NCBI GenBank assembly: GCA_002917775.1
Contig: KZ627149.1
Location: forward strand, 1 to 44,667
Direction of reading: 5' to 3'
DNA length: 44,667 nt
From: Glaciozyma antarctica PI12
Taxonomy: Eukaryota > Basidiomycota > Microbotryomycetes > Kriegeriales > Camptobasidiaceae
The position numbers were made by a program, and so were the translations under genes. Shown one piece after another: positions 13,074 through 24,058 of the stretch; the stretch's first letter is position 1, and every line of letters starts with the position of its first letter. The notes beneath the pieces were generated by a model. It was not told the origin of the DNA and made no database searches. It was given only the letters and a program-made list of their open reading frames with translations.

Positions 13074-15212
13074 ATGAACCGAACAGCTTTAGCACGCCTG
13101 GCCCGCACTCTCAGCACCCCAGCACCCTCCCGTAAGTTCCTCCGTCCGCCCCCCGACTCGCGCGCTCTAACGATTTTCTCCCTCAGCCGCCCGATACCTC
13201 TCCACCGTCCCCTCGTCCCCTTCCCCTCCCTCCGCCCCTCCACGCCCAGCTCCTACACCCCGCTCATTACCCGGAACAACCCTCTACAACCCTCCTACGC
13301 CCGTCGTCCTTGCCCACCTCGAGAACTTGCTGGGACCGCTCGGGTGCGCGTTGGAGGAGGAGCAGGCGCTCAAGAGTTTGACGCACAAGAGCTCGGTTGG
13401 GAAGAGTGAGACGGGGCATGGGGAGAAGTTGACCTTTATTGGTGAGTCCTTGTGTGCTGGTTGAGCGAGGGGAGGTGCGCGCGAGTTTGCGGGTCGGGGT
13501 GGGAAGGACGGGGGAGAGATTGAGGAGCTTCCGCTAGACTCTGGCCTTCGCGGGCTGTCTCTTGGCTTTGGACGAAGCTTTGAGAGGTCCTCTGCGGCGA
13601 TGTTGTCCCAGTGGAAGCAGAGCGAGCTAGCGCGTTCCTCTGCGGGCGGCTCGTCGGCGTAGTCTGTCCAGGACTGCAGGAGACGACCTGCCGTCTTGCC
13701 AGCTTTCGTTCGACCTGCTGGGAACGCAGAGTTTAGTCCCGCTTTGCGAGTAGCAACAGTCGCGGTCGCGCAGGTGTGGAGCTGGTCCGAGCCCAGCAGG
13801 ACCACTTCTTCGGAAGCGGATCGGCGGGGCTGCGCGAACAGCCGCACGACTACGATTGATCGGGGCCCGAAGGATGGCCATGATGAGGGGAGGTGAGCTC
13901 TGCGAAGTCCTCGGGAGCCGTCTCGACCGCATCAGCTCGCTCCTGGCACTTCGCGGATGTTCAGAGCGCCGTCGCCTAGGCAAAGGTTTCCGTCTTGACC
14001 TGACAGGAGCTCTACTTTTGGAAGGCTGGAAGACGGATCTGGACGACCCGCTGCTGTCAACGGCGCTGCGTTAGCGCCTTCTTTTGCTGCAGTTAGCGCG
14101 CCGCCGTGGGTTCCTGCGGCACAGGGACGTCCAGAACCGCTTTCCACGTGGCATTACTTTACGCAGCGATGTGTGCTGTGCACTCGCTTGGCGAGAACCT
14201 GCTCGCAGCGCGTCGGGGACGGCAGAAGTGGTTCTGCGGTCCTTGCAGCTCTGTGGGTACAGAGGAAGAGCCGGCCCATGAGCCACCGCACGTATTGGCG
14301 CTACCGAAGTCGGCAGGGGAAGTGTTGACGAATCCTGGCGAGGAGGGTGGAGCGCGATTGCCCGTCGTTCGAGCCGGACCTGCGGAAGGCCTGGCAGCTC
14401 GTCGAGAGCCGCTGGAAGTCCGCTGGGGGTCCAGTTCCTCGCGACGGGTAGGTGTGGTTACTCACGCAACGTCTGGGTGTTTGCGACATCCTGTACGCCC
14501 CAAGGCCTGTCGACGACGGCTTGAGAACAGAGGCGCAAGTCCTCTCCCTGCTTCGCTTCATCGCTGAGCGTGGTGACCCACGAAGGGTTGCTGTGTTGGC
14601 GATAGGGATGTAAAGAGATGAGAGGTCTTCTCGAATCTATCCAGCATCCAGCAGCACTGTCTTCTCACAGCTACTAACCTCGCTCCTCCCCAGGCCGACG
14701 TGTTCTCCGCACCCACCTCGCTCTCCACCTCTCCTCCTCCCTCGCCTCCTCCCCGACTCTCCTCGCCCGATTCCTCTCCCAAACTTCGCTCGACTCGATC
14801 CTCGATACCAAGGAACTAGGCGCGAGCGTCGGACGCGCATGGGGGCTTGAGAAGGCGCTCAGGTGGCGCGAGGTGGTGAGTTCGCGTTCATCTGGCCAAG
14901 GTTGAGAAGTGCTGATGAATGAGCGAGCAGAGGGGACCGACGGGAGAGCCGTCAGGGTTGTACAAGTCGAGGGGAGCTGCTGTGGAAGCTGTTGTCGGAG
15001 CGGTGTATGTGCGGCATGTGAGTCGTCTCGTTCAGCGAAGGAAGGTACGCAGCTGACGAACGAGCGAACGAACGTAGGGGATCGCAGCGACGTCCAAGCT
15101 GTTCTCGCAGCTCGTGTTGCCCAGTCTCTCGCTGCCAAAGACGCTCGTAGAGGCGATGAACGAGAGCGCAGCACCGGCGGTTGAGGAGGAGTCGCGGAGA
15201 GCAGTCGTGTAG
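13074..15212 (+). CDS. Mitochondrial large-subunit ribosomal protein mL57 (RNase III-like fold)
   Basis: A Mrpl15/mL57-type component of the mitochondrial 54S subunit. MNRTALARLARTLS is a basic, hydroxylated, acid-free leader typical for mitochondrial import. The RNase III-like fold shows ALKSLTHKSS (about 13365-13395), then EKLTFIG spliced over 1252 nt to RRVLRTHLALHL. This corresponds to the RNase III signature, with the catalytic acidic residues replaced (RR where the enzyme has GD), so it should be catalytically dead, as in the ribosomal proteins. Later parts are TKELGASVGRAWGLEKALRW, RGAAVEAVVGAVYV and a C terminus ending at 15212. Exons: 13074 to about 13132, about 13187-13441, 14694 to about 14876, about 14931-15018 and about 15078-15212. 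The assignment to mL57 rather than mL44 rests on the short length (about 240 residues). It converges on the Cdc1/Ted1 gene 77 bp away. Confidence 0.8.
13442..14693 (+). other. Long intron of the mL57 gene (1252 nt)
   Basis: Donor GTGAGTCC at 13442, a perfect TACTAAC branch point at about 14672 and acceptor CCCCAG ending at 14693. It splits the RNase III-like signature between FIG and RR. No conserved coding sequence or recognisable RNA was seen inside. Confidence 0.8.
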
Positions 15213-15289
15213 AGCCTTGTCAACCGAAAAAGCCTATTATCGCAGCTTCCTCTCGTGCTCCTGCTTTGCGATCTATAAATGCGACACGA

Positions 15290-17278
15290 TTACAGCATGA
15301 ACCAGATTAAGATGGCGAGCCAAGTGACGAGGCCGACCCATACGATACTCCACAGCTGCTTGAGCGTCTCGACCACCGTCGGTCCTCCAAGCTTGCTCCC
15401 CGCTCTCCCCAGCACCCTAGCCACCTGCGGCCCCCACACGATCCTCCGTCCTGTCCATGACCATGCGATGCAGCGGCCTGAACGTGCGTCTGGCCCAAAC
15501 GACCGCCCCAACCTCGTCGCCCCAGCTCGACCGTTCGCCCCCATACCCCGATGCACTCCCACCTTTCTCCCATTGCCACACCCTCGATACACGTCGAACG
15601 GCGTGCGAGGACGTAGGGAGGTCGTCCTCCAATCCCGAGTGGTACTCCCTATCCGGCGAGAAGGGGAACGTCGGGTACTGAGCATCTCCATCCGCTCCTT
15701 CGTCGTCCGACTCTGACGGCGCTCTTCGATTGAAGAGCGTGCGACTGAGGGACCTCGAGTGGGTATGAACGGGGAGTCCGTTCGATCGTGCAGAGGAGGA
15801 AGGGCGTGCGGTCGAAGGCGCCATGACGAGGCGAAAGAGTTTGGGTAGGAGAAGGGCGAGAAGAAGAATGAGGAAGGAGGGAGCGTAGATGTGGGTCCAG
15901 ATGCCTAGCTGGTCGGGGAGGAGGCAGTTGGTCTGCGTGTAGGTCGCGCCGCTGCTGACGGTCGTGGAGAGGTCGAGGGACGGAGGGTAGAGGGTGAGGA
16001 GGTGGTACCCTGGTCGACGGATGCCCATCGCCATAGAGAAGGCTTTGAGAGTGGTTTCGGTGATGGAGGTGAGGAGGGAGCCGGGGGAACGGAAGGGGTG
16101 TTCGATGATGCACGAGTCGTGATCGTCGCCACTGTAGACGTTGCGTTAGCAGTGTTCGCAAGGAGAGGAGGAGAAGACACACGAGTAGACGATCGTAGGC
16201 GCCAGAGTCTTGAGAAGCCAGTCCGAGGTCGGCTTGTCGAGGAGGTTCTGATAGTTGTGACCCTCGCCTTGCTGAATCGGACGCGAGCTCTCGCGACCTG
16301 GCCCGCATGGCGTTCCGTTCCGACGGTATAGCGGAATGTGCGATAACAGCACTCGCGGAAGGTCGTTCTGTTCTGCTCGCTCGACTGCATCAGCTCTCGC
16401 GCCTTCACCAGCACGCAGAAGAACGCTGCTCACTCGCTCCGAGTTGCTCCACAAACTCCCTCGCCTCGTCCCCTCCCTCCGCCGACTCCAGAAGCGCCAT
16501 ACTGTCCACCCAGACCACACTCCAGCCTCCCCACTCCTTGACCCCGTTCGAAGGTCCAAACGCGTCGCCGAACCGTTCCCGTGCGTACGACGCCAGCGCG
16601 ACGGAGGGAAGATGGAGGCCGAGGTCATGATTCCCGGGTACTAGGATGGAGGGGATGGGAGGGGCGAGGGTGTGCTGCGTTGCGGGAGAGCGAGGGAGGG
16701 GGAAGAGGAGGTGGAAGCGGTGGACGTAGTGCGAGTGCCTGCGGTCCTGCGGTATCAGCTGCTGCCCCTCAGTCCAACTTGGATCGAACTCACTCTCGGC
16801 GGTCTACGCTCTCCACTCCCGAGTCCAGCAAGTCTCCCAGCCAGACCATCCCGTCCGCACCAGCTCCTCCCGTTCCCTTCGACTTGCTCACAAAGTGCCA
16901 CGCCTTCCTCGCGTACGCATCCGTGACCAGCACGCCCAACCACCTCGCGATCCAGTTCCGCCCAGGGTAGCTCCGCATGTCGAGCAACTGCGGATCCGCC
17001 GCGATGAGAACGTGGAAGCCCTTGGTCCCTAACCACCTCGGGTCGTCGAGCCAAAAGTCTCCTTCCGCGTTGTACGTCTTGCCGGTGAGAGAGGGCGAGT
17101 CGTTGAACTTGCATGAGGTGGCGTGGGACCGGAAGGTGAGGTACTCGAAGTGGAGAACGAGAAGGACGACGAGGGCGCGGAGGGTGAGAAGGAGGGGCCG
17201 GGGGAGGAGGGACGCCTTTCTTGGCCGCAAGCCTGCTGGCCGCAATGCAGGCGGTCGTATGGAAGGCGAAGCTGCCAT
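15290..17278 (-). CDS. Cdc1/Ted1/PGAP5-family ER metallophosphoesterase
   Basis: Remodels the GPI anchor in the ER by removing ethanolamine phosphate from a mannose, Mn2+-dependent, which helps ER exit of GPI proteins. The start at 17278 is followed by one N-terminal membrane helix (LLLTLRALVVLLVLHFEYL). Metal-binding motifs are in order: ADPQLLDM (about 17000), WLGDLLDSG (about 16835), PGNHDLGL (about 16640-16615), SHIPLYR (about 16340), GEGHNYQNLL (about 16255) and SGDDHDSC (about 16125). They are followed by AFSMAMGIRRPGYHLL, as in this family. A second hydrophobic helix (APSFLILLLALLLPKLFRLV) lies at about 15880. The last hydrophobic segment (WSIVWVGLVTWLAILIWFML, ending at 15290) is in a different frame from the exon before it. 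A 79- or 88-nt intron ending GGCCGCAG would connect them, but its donor is weak. Introns are otherwise about 50-60 nt. Confidence 0.88.
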
Positions 17279-17614
17279 CGCAGCTGCTGTGGTGGAGGAG
17301 GAAGAGCGAAGGAGGAATCGCCTTGGACTTCGACGGCGAGAAAGGCTCTTGACCTCCTCCCTGTCGCCTCTACACAGCTTCTCCTAGCTACCAGCACAAG
17401 GTAGGTTCCTCTAGGATGGGTCGGTCCTACGACCACGTCGCAGCTCGAACGGCTTTGAACGGTGCTCTCGGTCCTCTCCGATCTGCTCCCCTCCCCGAGC
17501 ACCTTTGGGGGCATCGTTCGCGCAGGGAGCTACTCAGCGCAGCGCCGACGATTGCTGCAGCTCATCAGCACTCAAGGCCAACGCTGACAGTCTCCCTTGC
17601 TTCAAACAGGCACG
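17279..17614. promoter_or_regulatory. Shared divergent promoter region of the Cdc1/Ted1 gene and MIX23
   Basis: 336 bp separate two divergent starts. No gene is visible. No specific factor site was recognised. Confidence 0.4.
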
Positions 17615-18292
17615 ATGGATCCCTCTCCCTCACCTCTCCTCGGCACCGCCTACATCCTCTCCCAGCAACCCACCCCCTCCACGCCCTCCCTCACCCCCTC
17701 CCTCTGCCAGAATCTCACCCTATTCAAGTCCCTCCTCCGCACCTCCCGCGCCGTCGACGACTCGATCATCCTCCGCATGAACCGCGCCGATGCGCTCTCT
17801 CGGCGTGCTGCCGAAGGACGGGCAGCAGGAGTGGGGGAGAAGGAGTGCGAGGGCTTCTGGAAGGAGCTGCTGGGAAAGTGGGAGGAGCGGGGTGCGATGC
17901 TTGGGTACTGTGAGGGCTTGGCGAGTGGGCAGATCAAAGAGATGAGGATTGAGGAGCGGCTGAGTGCCGATCGCGGGGTGTTGGGTCGAGGAGAGAATGA
18001 GCAGGAGGTCGTGGTGAGTGTATTTTCGCGTGCAGGTGAGGAGAGAGCTAACGCGCTAATGCAGCGACGACAGATGCACACCGAGATCCAAGGTTCGTCC
18101 CAACCTCCTTCTCCTCCGAATGTATGGCTCACCTCTCCCTCCTCAAACGCAGTCGAATCTATCATCCGAGCACGGTCGTTGGCACTCTTCGCATCAAGAT
18201 GTCCTGGCCATCCCCAGACGCCCGCACCACCGCCTCTCCCTGACACCAGCGCGCCAGCCGCGAAGCGCGCACCATTGAAATGGGGACGATAG
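17615..18292 (+). CDS. MIX23/Cid2-family mitochondrial intermembrane-space protein (CCDC58-like)
   Basis: Resembles the caffeine-induced-death Cid2 / MIX23 / CCDC58 family, small twin-cysteine proteins of the mitochondrial intermembrane space that support protein import. The start MDPSPSPLLG at 17615 is followed by LCQNLTLFKSLLRTSRAVDD, matching the family pattern of a cysteine before a FxxLLxxxRxxDD stretch. ECEGFWKELLGKWEERGAML and YC follow. Two short introns (from about 18016 and about 18092) lead to the last exon, which has a final cysteine and ends KWGR at 18292. About 190 residues, a little longer than the human protein (proline-rich tail). It converges on the nucleoporin gene with 240 bp between stops. 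Confidence 0.75.
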   Translation: MDPSPSPLLGTAYILSQQPTPSTPSLTPSLCQNLTLFKSLLRTSRAVDDSIILRMNRADALSRRAAEGRAAGVGEKECEGFWKELLGKWEERGAMLGYCEGLASGQIKEMRIEERLSADRGVLGRGENEQEVVVSVFSRAGEERANALMQRRQMHTEIQGSSQPPSPPNVWLTSPSSNAVESIIRARSLALFASRCPGHPQTPAPPPLPDTSAPAAKRAPLKWGR

Positions 18293-18532
18293 AGCTTGGG
18301 GATTAAGCTTGAGGATTGAGAGTTGCGTCCTGCTCGTTGCTGCTGAGATCTTACCGCTTCCATCTCGCCGTTTACTGCCCCTCGCCGAGCATTCCTTGGA
18401 CTACATTCCTCAACTCGTTGCCGAGGTCCGCTGGCTCTTCTCTCGCTCGCACCCCCCGCTCGAATCGAACCAACAGGCACGCGTTGCTGTGTAAATAAAA
18501 CCTGATATACGGCAATACCCTCCATCCACGCC

Positions 18533-21500
18533 CTACCGCGCCCTACCTTCCAGGCAAAACCGTCTCTGAACGCTCCTCATCCTCTGCACGCTCCCATCCT
18601 CCGGCGCCGGAGTCCCAAACGCTGCTCCTAAACAAGCGCATCAGCGAATCGCTCTACCCTACTCTCGAAAAGAAGGACTCACCAGGCGTCGTCGCCGGAC
18701 TCGCGCCAAAGCTGAACCCTCCCGCCGCCGGTGCCGCCGCAGGAGCCGGTGCTCCGAACCCGAATCCACCAGGCGTCGACGTCGCTGGCGCCGCTCCAAA
18801 CCCGCCGAACGAGGGTGCAGGCGCAGTTCCGAACGAAGGAGCTGCCGTCGTCGCCGCTCCGAATCCTCCGAACGACGACGCAGGCGCCGCAGAGGGCGTC
18901 CCGAATCCAAACCCTCCCGTCGCAGGAGCTGGCGCCGCAGCTGCCATCCCAAACGACGGAGCCGGTGCAGAGGAGGGAGTACCGAATCCAAACCCTCCTG
19001 CCACAGGAGCTGGCGCTGCGGCTCCGAACGAGGGAGGTGCAGCGGAGGAGGGAGCCCCGAAGGAAAACCCTCGGGCGGCTGGTGCGGACGCCGGCGCGGT
19101 GGTGGCGGGGGCGAAGGAGAATGACGCTGGTGCGGCCGGTGCGGGTGCAGGAGTCGAAGAGGGGGTGCCGAAACTGAAGCTTCCTGCGGGCTTGAGGGCG
19201 GGTGCGGCGCTGGGAAGGCTGAATCCCGTCGAAGGTGCCGAAGTAGGTGCGGTGGTCGAGGCGCCGAAGCTGAACGACGCCTTGGGAGCCGCTGGTGCTG
19301 GGGTAGGTGCTGGGGTCGAGGCGGGAGTGAAGAAGGAGGGGACGGAGGGTACTGGCGCTGCTGGGGCGGGGGCCGACGAGGGAGTAGGGGCGCCGAAGCT
19401 GAACGATGCCTTGGGGGCTTCGGCGGCTGGTGTGGCGGCGGGGATGGAGAAGGAGAGAGTGGTAGGGGCAGGCGCGGCCTTTGCGGGTGCTCCGAACGAG
19501 AATCCGCCCGTCGCAGGTGCCTTCGCTTCCTCCTTGGGCGCCGTCGTCGAAGGGGCCGCAGGAGCGAAGCTGAAGGACGCCTTGGGGGCTTCCGCTGGCG
19601 TCGCGGGCGTCGCTACCGGTGCGGGTGCTGCTGGTGCGAACAAGTTCGCTGCGGGCGCGGGGGTAGACGAAGGGGCGGCGAAGAGGTTGAGAGCCGGGGC
19701 GGAGGTCGAGGCGGGTGGCGCACCGAAGAACGACGGGATCTTCTTGACGGGTGCGGGTGCGGTCGCTGCAGCGGGTGCGATAGAGGCGACTGTGGGGGCC
19801 GCAGGGGTGGAGGGGAAGAAGGATGGGACGGCCTTGGGCGCGGAAGTCTGCGATCGCGAAGAGTAAGTACTGCACGTGTGAATGACGAGGAAGAAGAACG
19901 CACGATAGCTGCAGCGGGCGGCGCAGTAAAGTCGGACAGCTTGAGCTTCTCTTTCTCCGCCGGAGCGGGCGCAGCGACAACCTCGACGGGCTCCGCTTCT
20001 CCTCCAAGCATGATGCTCGCCTTCCTCCTCCGCTCGCGCTCCTCCATCGCCTTCTGCTCGTCCTCGACGATCGTGCGCGCCTTGGTCTGCGACCAGGAAC
20101 GAGCGGGAGACCCTCCGCCTGCTCCACTCGGAAGGCGAAGTCGACCGTTGAGGAGAGTGGTATAGGAGGGAGACTGAGTCATAGTGCGAGGACTCGACGT
20201 GCCAGAGTTCTTCTGACCAGAGGATTGGCGGGAGGAGAGGCCGGAGTGGGTGCGGAGAGGAGTGCCGGTGCCGGTCGTGTAGTAAATGCCTCGCTCCTTT
20301 GCGGAGGACGACTGCGAGCGACGAGTCAGCGAACGCACAAGGCTGGCGAGAGAGCGACGCACCTTCGCAGCTTCCTCCTCTTCGACGTCAATCTCGGCCT
20401 TGGGCTCTTCCTCGACCTTGACGCCCTCCATCTCGGTCACTGGAACTTGCCACGCGAGCTTGCGCTCCTCGAACGCCTTGTCGAAGTCGCTGTCCGTGAG
20501 CCACTTCTCGACGACGACCTGCAGATCACTCGTCAGCGGGAGAAGAGTGAAGGATGAGCTAGGACGACGTACCTCGTGCATGGCGTCGCGATCAGGATGG
20601 CGAGAGTCCTTGGGCTGCGAAAACAGCGAAGTCAGTCATCGCCCAACATCAGAGAGCACACCCGCACGCACCATCTTGTACTTCTTCTCTCGCACCTCGC
20701 GCATCTAGCACACCCATCCTCTGCAGCCCATCCTCCCCCATCCTATACCGATCTCCCTCGATATTCGTCCACTCCTCCCCAGGCTTCCTCCCAGCAGCCT
20801 TCAGCGGCGCCTTGCCCTTGATCGATCCCTTGCGCGCCTTGGCCGTCGAGCTCGAAACGATCTTCTTCGCCGACCCGAGCGTGCGCTTCCTCGGTGACGC
20901 GGCTTCCGACGAAGGTTCGGGAGGAACGGAGAGGTCGTCCATCGTACCCGACATGAGGTCGTCGTCCTCCGACTCCCTTCGTCCCTCCATCGACCTCGCG
21001 CGCTTGCCGTCCTTCGATCGTCGTGGTCGTTCGCTCCTCGCTCTCCTCCTCCTCCTCCTCCTCCTCGACATCCGAATCTGCGTTCCTAGGAACGTTCCTC
21101 TCCGATTCCTCGCTCGACTCATCAACCTCCTCAATAGCCCTCTTCGATCCCATCTCCCCCTTCCTCCCACTCTTCGCCCTCTTCCCACTCTCCTCCGCAC
21201 CCTCCTCGCTCGCACGCCTCTTCCTCCTCCCTTGCACCACCTCGGGCGACCTCACTCGACTCCTCTTGGACCCCCTCTCCTCCGCTCCTCCAATCTCCCT
21301 CTTCGTCCCCCTCGTCTCGATCTCCACGTCCATCTCCTCGTCACTCTATGTCACTATCGTACTGCTTCCACCGCTTCCCTTCTCGCATCCCCTCGTCGTC
21401 GCTGGCGCGCTTACGAGCCCCGTCCGTGAAGCGACGATGGGAGGGAACGGGGGAGGCGGGGAGGGAAAGGCCAGAGGGTCCGAAAGACGCTGAGCGTGGG

Positions 21501-23709
21501 AGGGCTTGCGATTGCGGTCGACCCGTCGAAGGTTGGGGAGCGTATCGTTCTGTGCGCGCTGACGTCAGCGGGGATAGAGGAGAGGCAGAGGACGGACGAA
21601 CGCTCGTTGCTGACTTCAGAGCCGTAGGACTGGCGAGCTGGAGATGCGCGCGAAGCTTGGGCGAGAGAGGCGAGTCGGCGGGAGGAGAAGGATGGGCGGA
21701 GAGGGGAGTGAATGGGAGGAGCGGCGTAGGCGGGGTGCTCTTGAGGGTGGGTGCTGGGGGTGCCGCGAGGGCCAAAGACCATCGATCCTCGGCGGGAGAG
21801 CTGTGGGCTCGAGGTGCGGATCGCAGGTGATGATTGCGAGAGCTGGTGGTTGAGGGAGGGGCGAGTAGCTTGCCGAGGCGCGTTGGTCGGGTGAGCGGCT
21901 CTGCGACGGGTGCTGTATAACGAGTCAGTGTACGTTCGGTGCGGTGCGGGAAATGAGTGAGGCAAGCAGCTGATCGGAGACAGCCGCGTGCCAGCTCAGC
22001 TTAGCCAGGCCCTTGTTGCGGAGACACTACTGCAGGCTCGATACGCCCATATCGGAAGGATCGACGCGGCGTCAAGGCACATCGGAGCGGACGTTATCAG
22101 TAGTGAGGAACCAGGAGCCATAGTTCCTTCCATCTTCACCGCTGAACTCCGCCTCGACGTGCCCTCTGCCAATTACTGGATGCTGACCTCGCCTCTAGGC
22201 AGCGAAGCTCAGTCGGCAAACGAATGATCACGAATCGCGATCAACAACCTCCTCTCGAGAGCAGAACATCACGACACACGCTGGAGTCATCTCGTCACCG
22301 TCCGAGCTCCCACACGGGACAGACGAGCTCCCACACGGTCTCGCACGCAGTCTCGCACGCAATCAGCAGCCCTTCTCGCCTCGATCTGAGAGAATCACTC
22401 AGTGCGCATGGCGAACAGCTCTGGCCTCGCCGAGACCGGCGCTGGCTAGCGAAGCGAAGAGGGAGCCATCGTCAACGCCACCTTCGACCGCCTCCGTCCG
22501 AGCGTGCGAGGTCTCGACGCTGAGGGACCGTCCGTTCGAACCACACAGTACTAAACTCCCTACCGACGTCGGAGAGGACTGCGAAGTCTGGTTGAGTTCG
22601 AGGAAGACCACAGCAGCGAGCCAAACAGCAGGCCGCCTTCTTCACCGCTGAGCGCCCGAATCTACCTGCCTTTCCCTTTTTTTCCTGCTAATACGCCGTC
22701 TCAGACACTCGTCCAAGAACGACCGAAGACGACCTTGCAGACATGCTGGCTCAGCGCGATCTGACCCCCTGCCCGAAAGCAGGATGCCGCGTTACGCTCG
22801 AGTCTGATGCCGCGGTCGCCTTGCGAGTTCTCCGAGCCCGGTACGCCATAGAGAGATCAAGAGCACCAGCGTACGCCGCTCGGGGCTGGCGCGGGAGGGT
22901 CCCGAGGAGGTAGACCCAGGAATGCTGCTGGAACGGCTCTGGGGCGACACGACCTAGGCTCACACGGAGAGTAATCCACGTCCACGTCAGCTTCGACCAC
23001 CGAAAGCTTCTCGCGAAGCAGTGGCTTGTCGATGCTTGAGAAGGCGGAAGACCCTCCGTGCCTCCCCGCCCAGAAGGCCAGGGGAGACGACGAGCGGGGG
23101 CGGCAACATCGAGCGCATGTCCTCTTCAACGCACAGAAGAGCCTAGCACAAGCTTGAAAGAGCTGGAACAGCCTCCCGTGGAGACGTGTGAGGAGCTGCG
23201 CTCGAGAGACTGGTAGCTAGGTGGGAGCCAGGCCGTTGAGCCTGAGCAAGCCGCCCGACAACCTCGCCGAACTGCGCTCACCTAGTCAGGGAGTCGCCTT
23301 CAACTGAATCCTTCTCGCCAAGTCTGGCGTAGCCGTGTAGGTGCGGTAGGGAGCGGATCGCAGCGTCCACACCACCCACGCCACAGCTGCTAGAGCAGCC
23401 ACAGCGTGCGAGCGGTGCCGGCGGTCGACAGCCCTCCCTGCCCCTCCACGGCCTCTCCTCTCCATCCCTCCACCTTCGCCGACGCCACGCGCGCCCCCAA
23501 GAACCGCACGAAGACTCACCTCCTCGCACCCCTCCTCTTCTCCTTTCCAGTCCTCCACCACGCTGCGGCCAATAGCGCGATCCAGACCCACCACGGCAGG
23601 GCTCTTGCGAAAGCGATGTCGAAAGGTCGAAAGGGAGTTGAACGAGTCGGGCTGAGAGGGACGGGGGAGGAGAGGGGACGGGAAGGGAGTGAGTGATTTG
23701 TTCTGACAT
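18533..23709 (-). CDS. FG-repeat nucleoporin with probable N-terminal membrane anchor
   Basis: The C-terminal half (about 19860-18660) has about a dozen FSFG/FGFG motifs in Ala/Pro/Ser/Thr-rich spacers, the mark of an FG nucleoporin that binds transport receptors. Upstream are RYRMGEDGLQRMG (about 20740), PKDSRHPDRDAMHE, VEKWLTDSDFDKAFEERKLA (about 20500) and several basic nuclear-localisation-like clusters (about 21200-21360). The most upstream exon found by splicing (about 21600-21912, RRGSMVFGPRGTPS) has acceptor CTGACTCGTTATACAG. In matching phase, 1.6 kb upstream, an exon starting MSEQITHSLP at 23709 encodes a hydrophobic helix (ALPWWVWIALLAAAWW, residues about 34-49) and a basic cluster, ending at a GTGAGTC donor. 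Joined, this is a membrane-anchored FG protein, like vertebrate POM121 in layout. Four frame switches occur, at about 23620, 21345, 21035 and 20700, each beside a short direct repeat. The FG part is certain; the exon 1 link is inference. The gene ends after a short last exon, stop at 18533. Confidence 0.75.
21913..23519 (-). other. Probable 1.6-kb first intron of the nucleoporin gene
   Basis: Donor GTGAGTCTTCGTGCGGTT at 23519; branch point CACTGAC and acceptor ATACAG at 21913. Removing it joins codon remainder AG to C (serine) in frame. No supported gene inside. If it is not an intron, this is an intergenic region of the same size with a small membrane-protein gene (23516-23709) at its edge. 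Confidence 0.55.
22303..22361 (+). repeat. Short direct repeats (15 bp spaced pair, 12 bp tandem pair)
   Basis: CGAGCTCCCACACGG occurs at 22303 and again at 22324. GTCTCGCACGCA then occurs twice in tandem at 22338 and 22350. They lie inside the presumed long nucleoporin intron. No function recognised. Confidence 0.8.
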
Positions 23710-24058
23710 GGCGTTTAAGTGGGGAGGAGGAGGGGGCGTAGCTGCTGGCGGAAGCAGAGCCAGGCAAGCGGCGAGAGTGAAGGATGGAGGAGGACAGTCG
23801 AGAGCAAATCTCTTGGGGCTGGCAGAACTTCGGCAGCACCTTGGGCTGAGAGCGAAGGCGTCGACAGTTCCTCTTTCTTCGCTCGCACGAGTCGACACCG
23901 TTCTCGAGCTTAGAGAACAAGGCAAGACATGCCAGACTCCTGCGCTCGACAGATCAAGCAGCGAACAAGCCGTCGCCGAACCCGCCCTCGCAAGGACCAT
24001 CGACTCGCGAGCGAACGACGCTCGAATATAGCAGTACGATATGCCATTCTATCCCACC
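23710..24058. other. Intergenic region upstream of the nucleoporin and downstream of PHO88
   Basis: About 350 bp with no supported gene. It should hold the promoter of the nucleoporin first exon (ATG in good context, GCCATGTC) and the PHO88 terminator. Confidence 0.45.

Noticed and set aside
19099-19866. 255-codon Gly/Ala-rich plus-strand frame
   Set aside because: Exact antisense of the FG-repeat domain; its periodicity comes from the nucleoporin repeats.
21023-21493. Ser/Leu-rich plus-strand frame resembling a low-complexity protein
   Set aside because: Antisense of the acidic and basic clusters of the nucleoporin (GAG codon runs read as CTC).
23278-24000. 240-codon minus-strand frame
   Set aside because: Only its first part (MSEQITHSLP...) looks real. 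After the 8-bp duplication this frame becomes Arg/Gly/Ser noise while the membrane helix is in the other frame.
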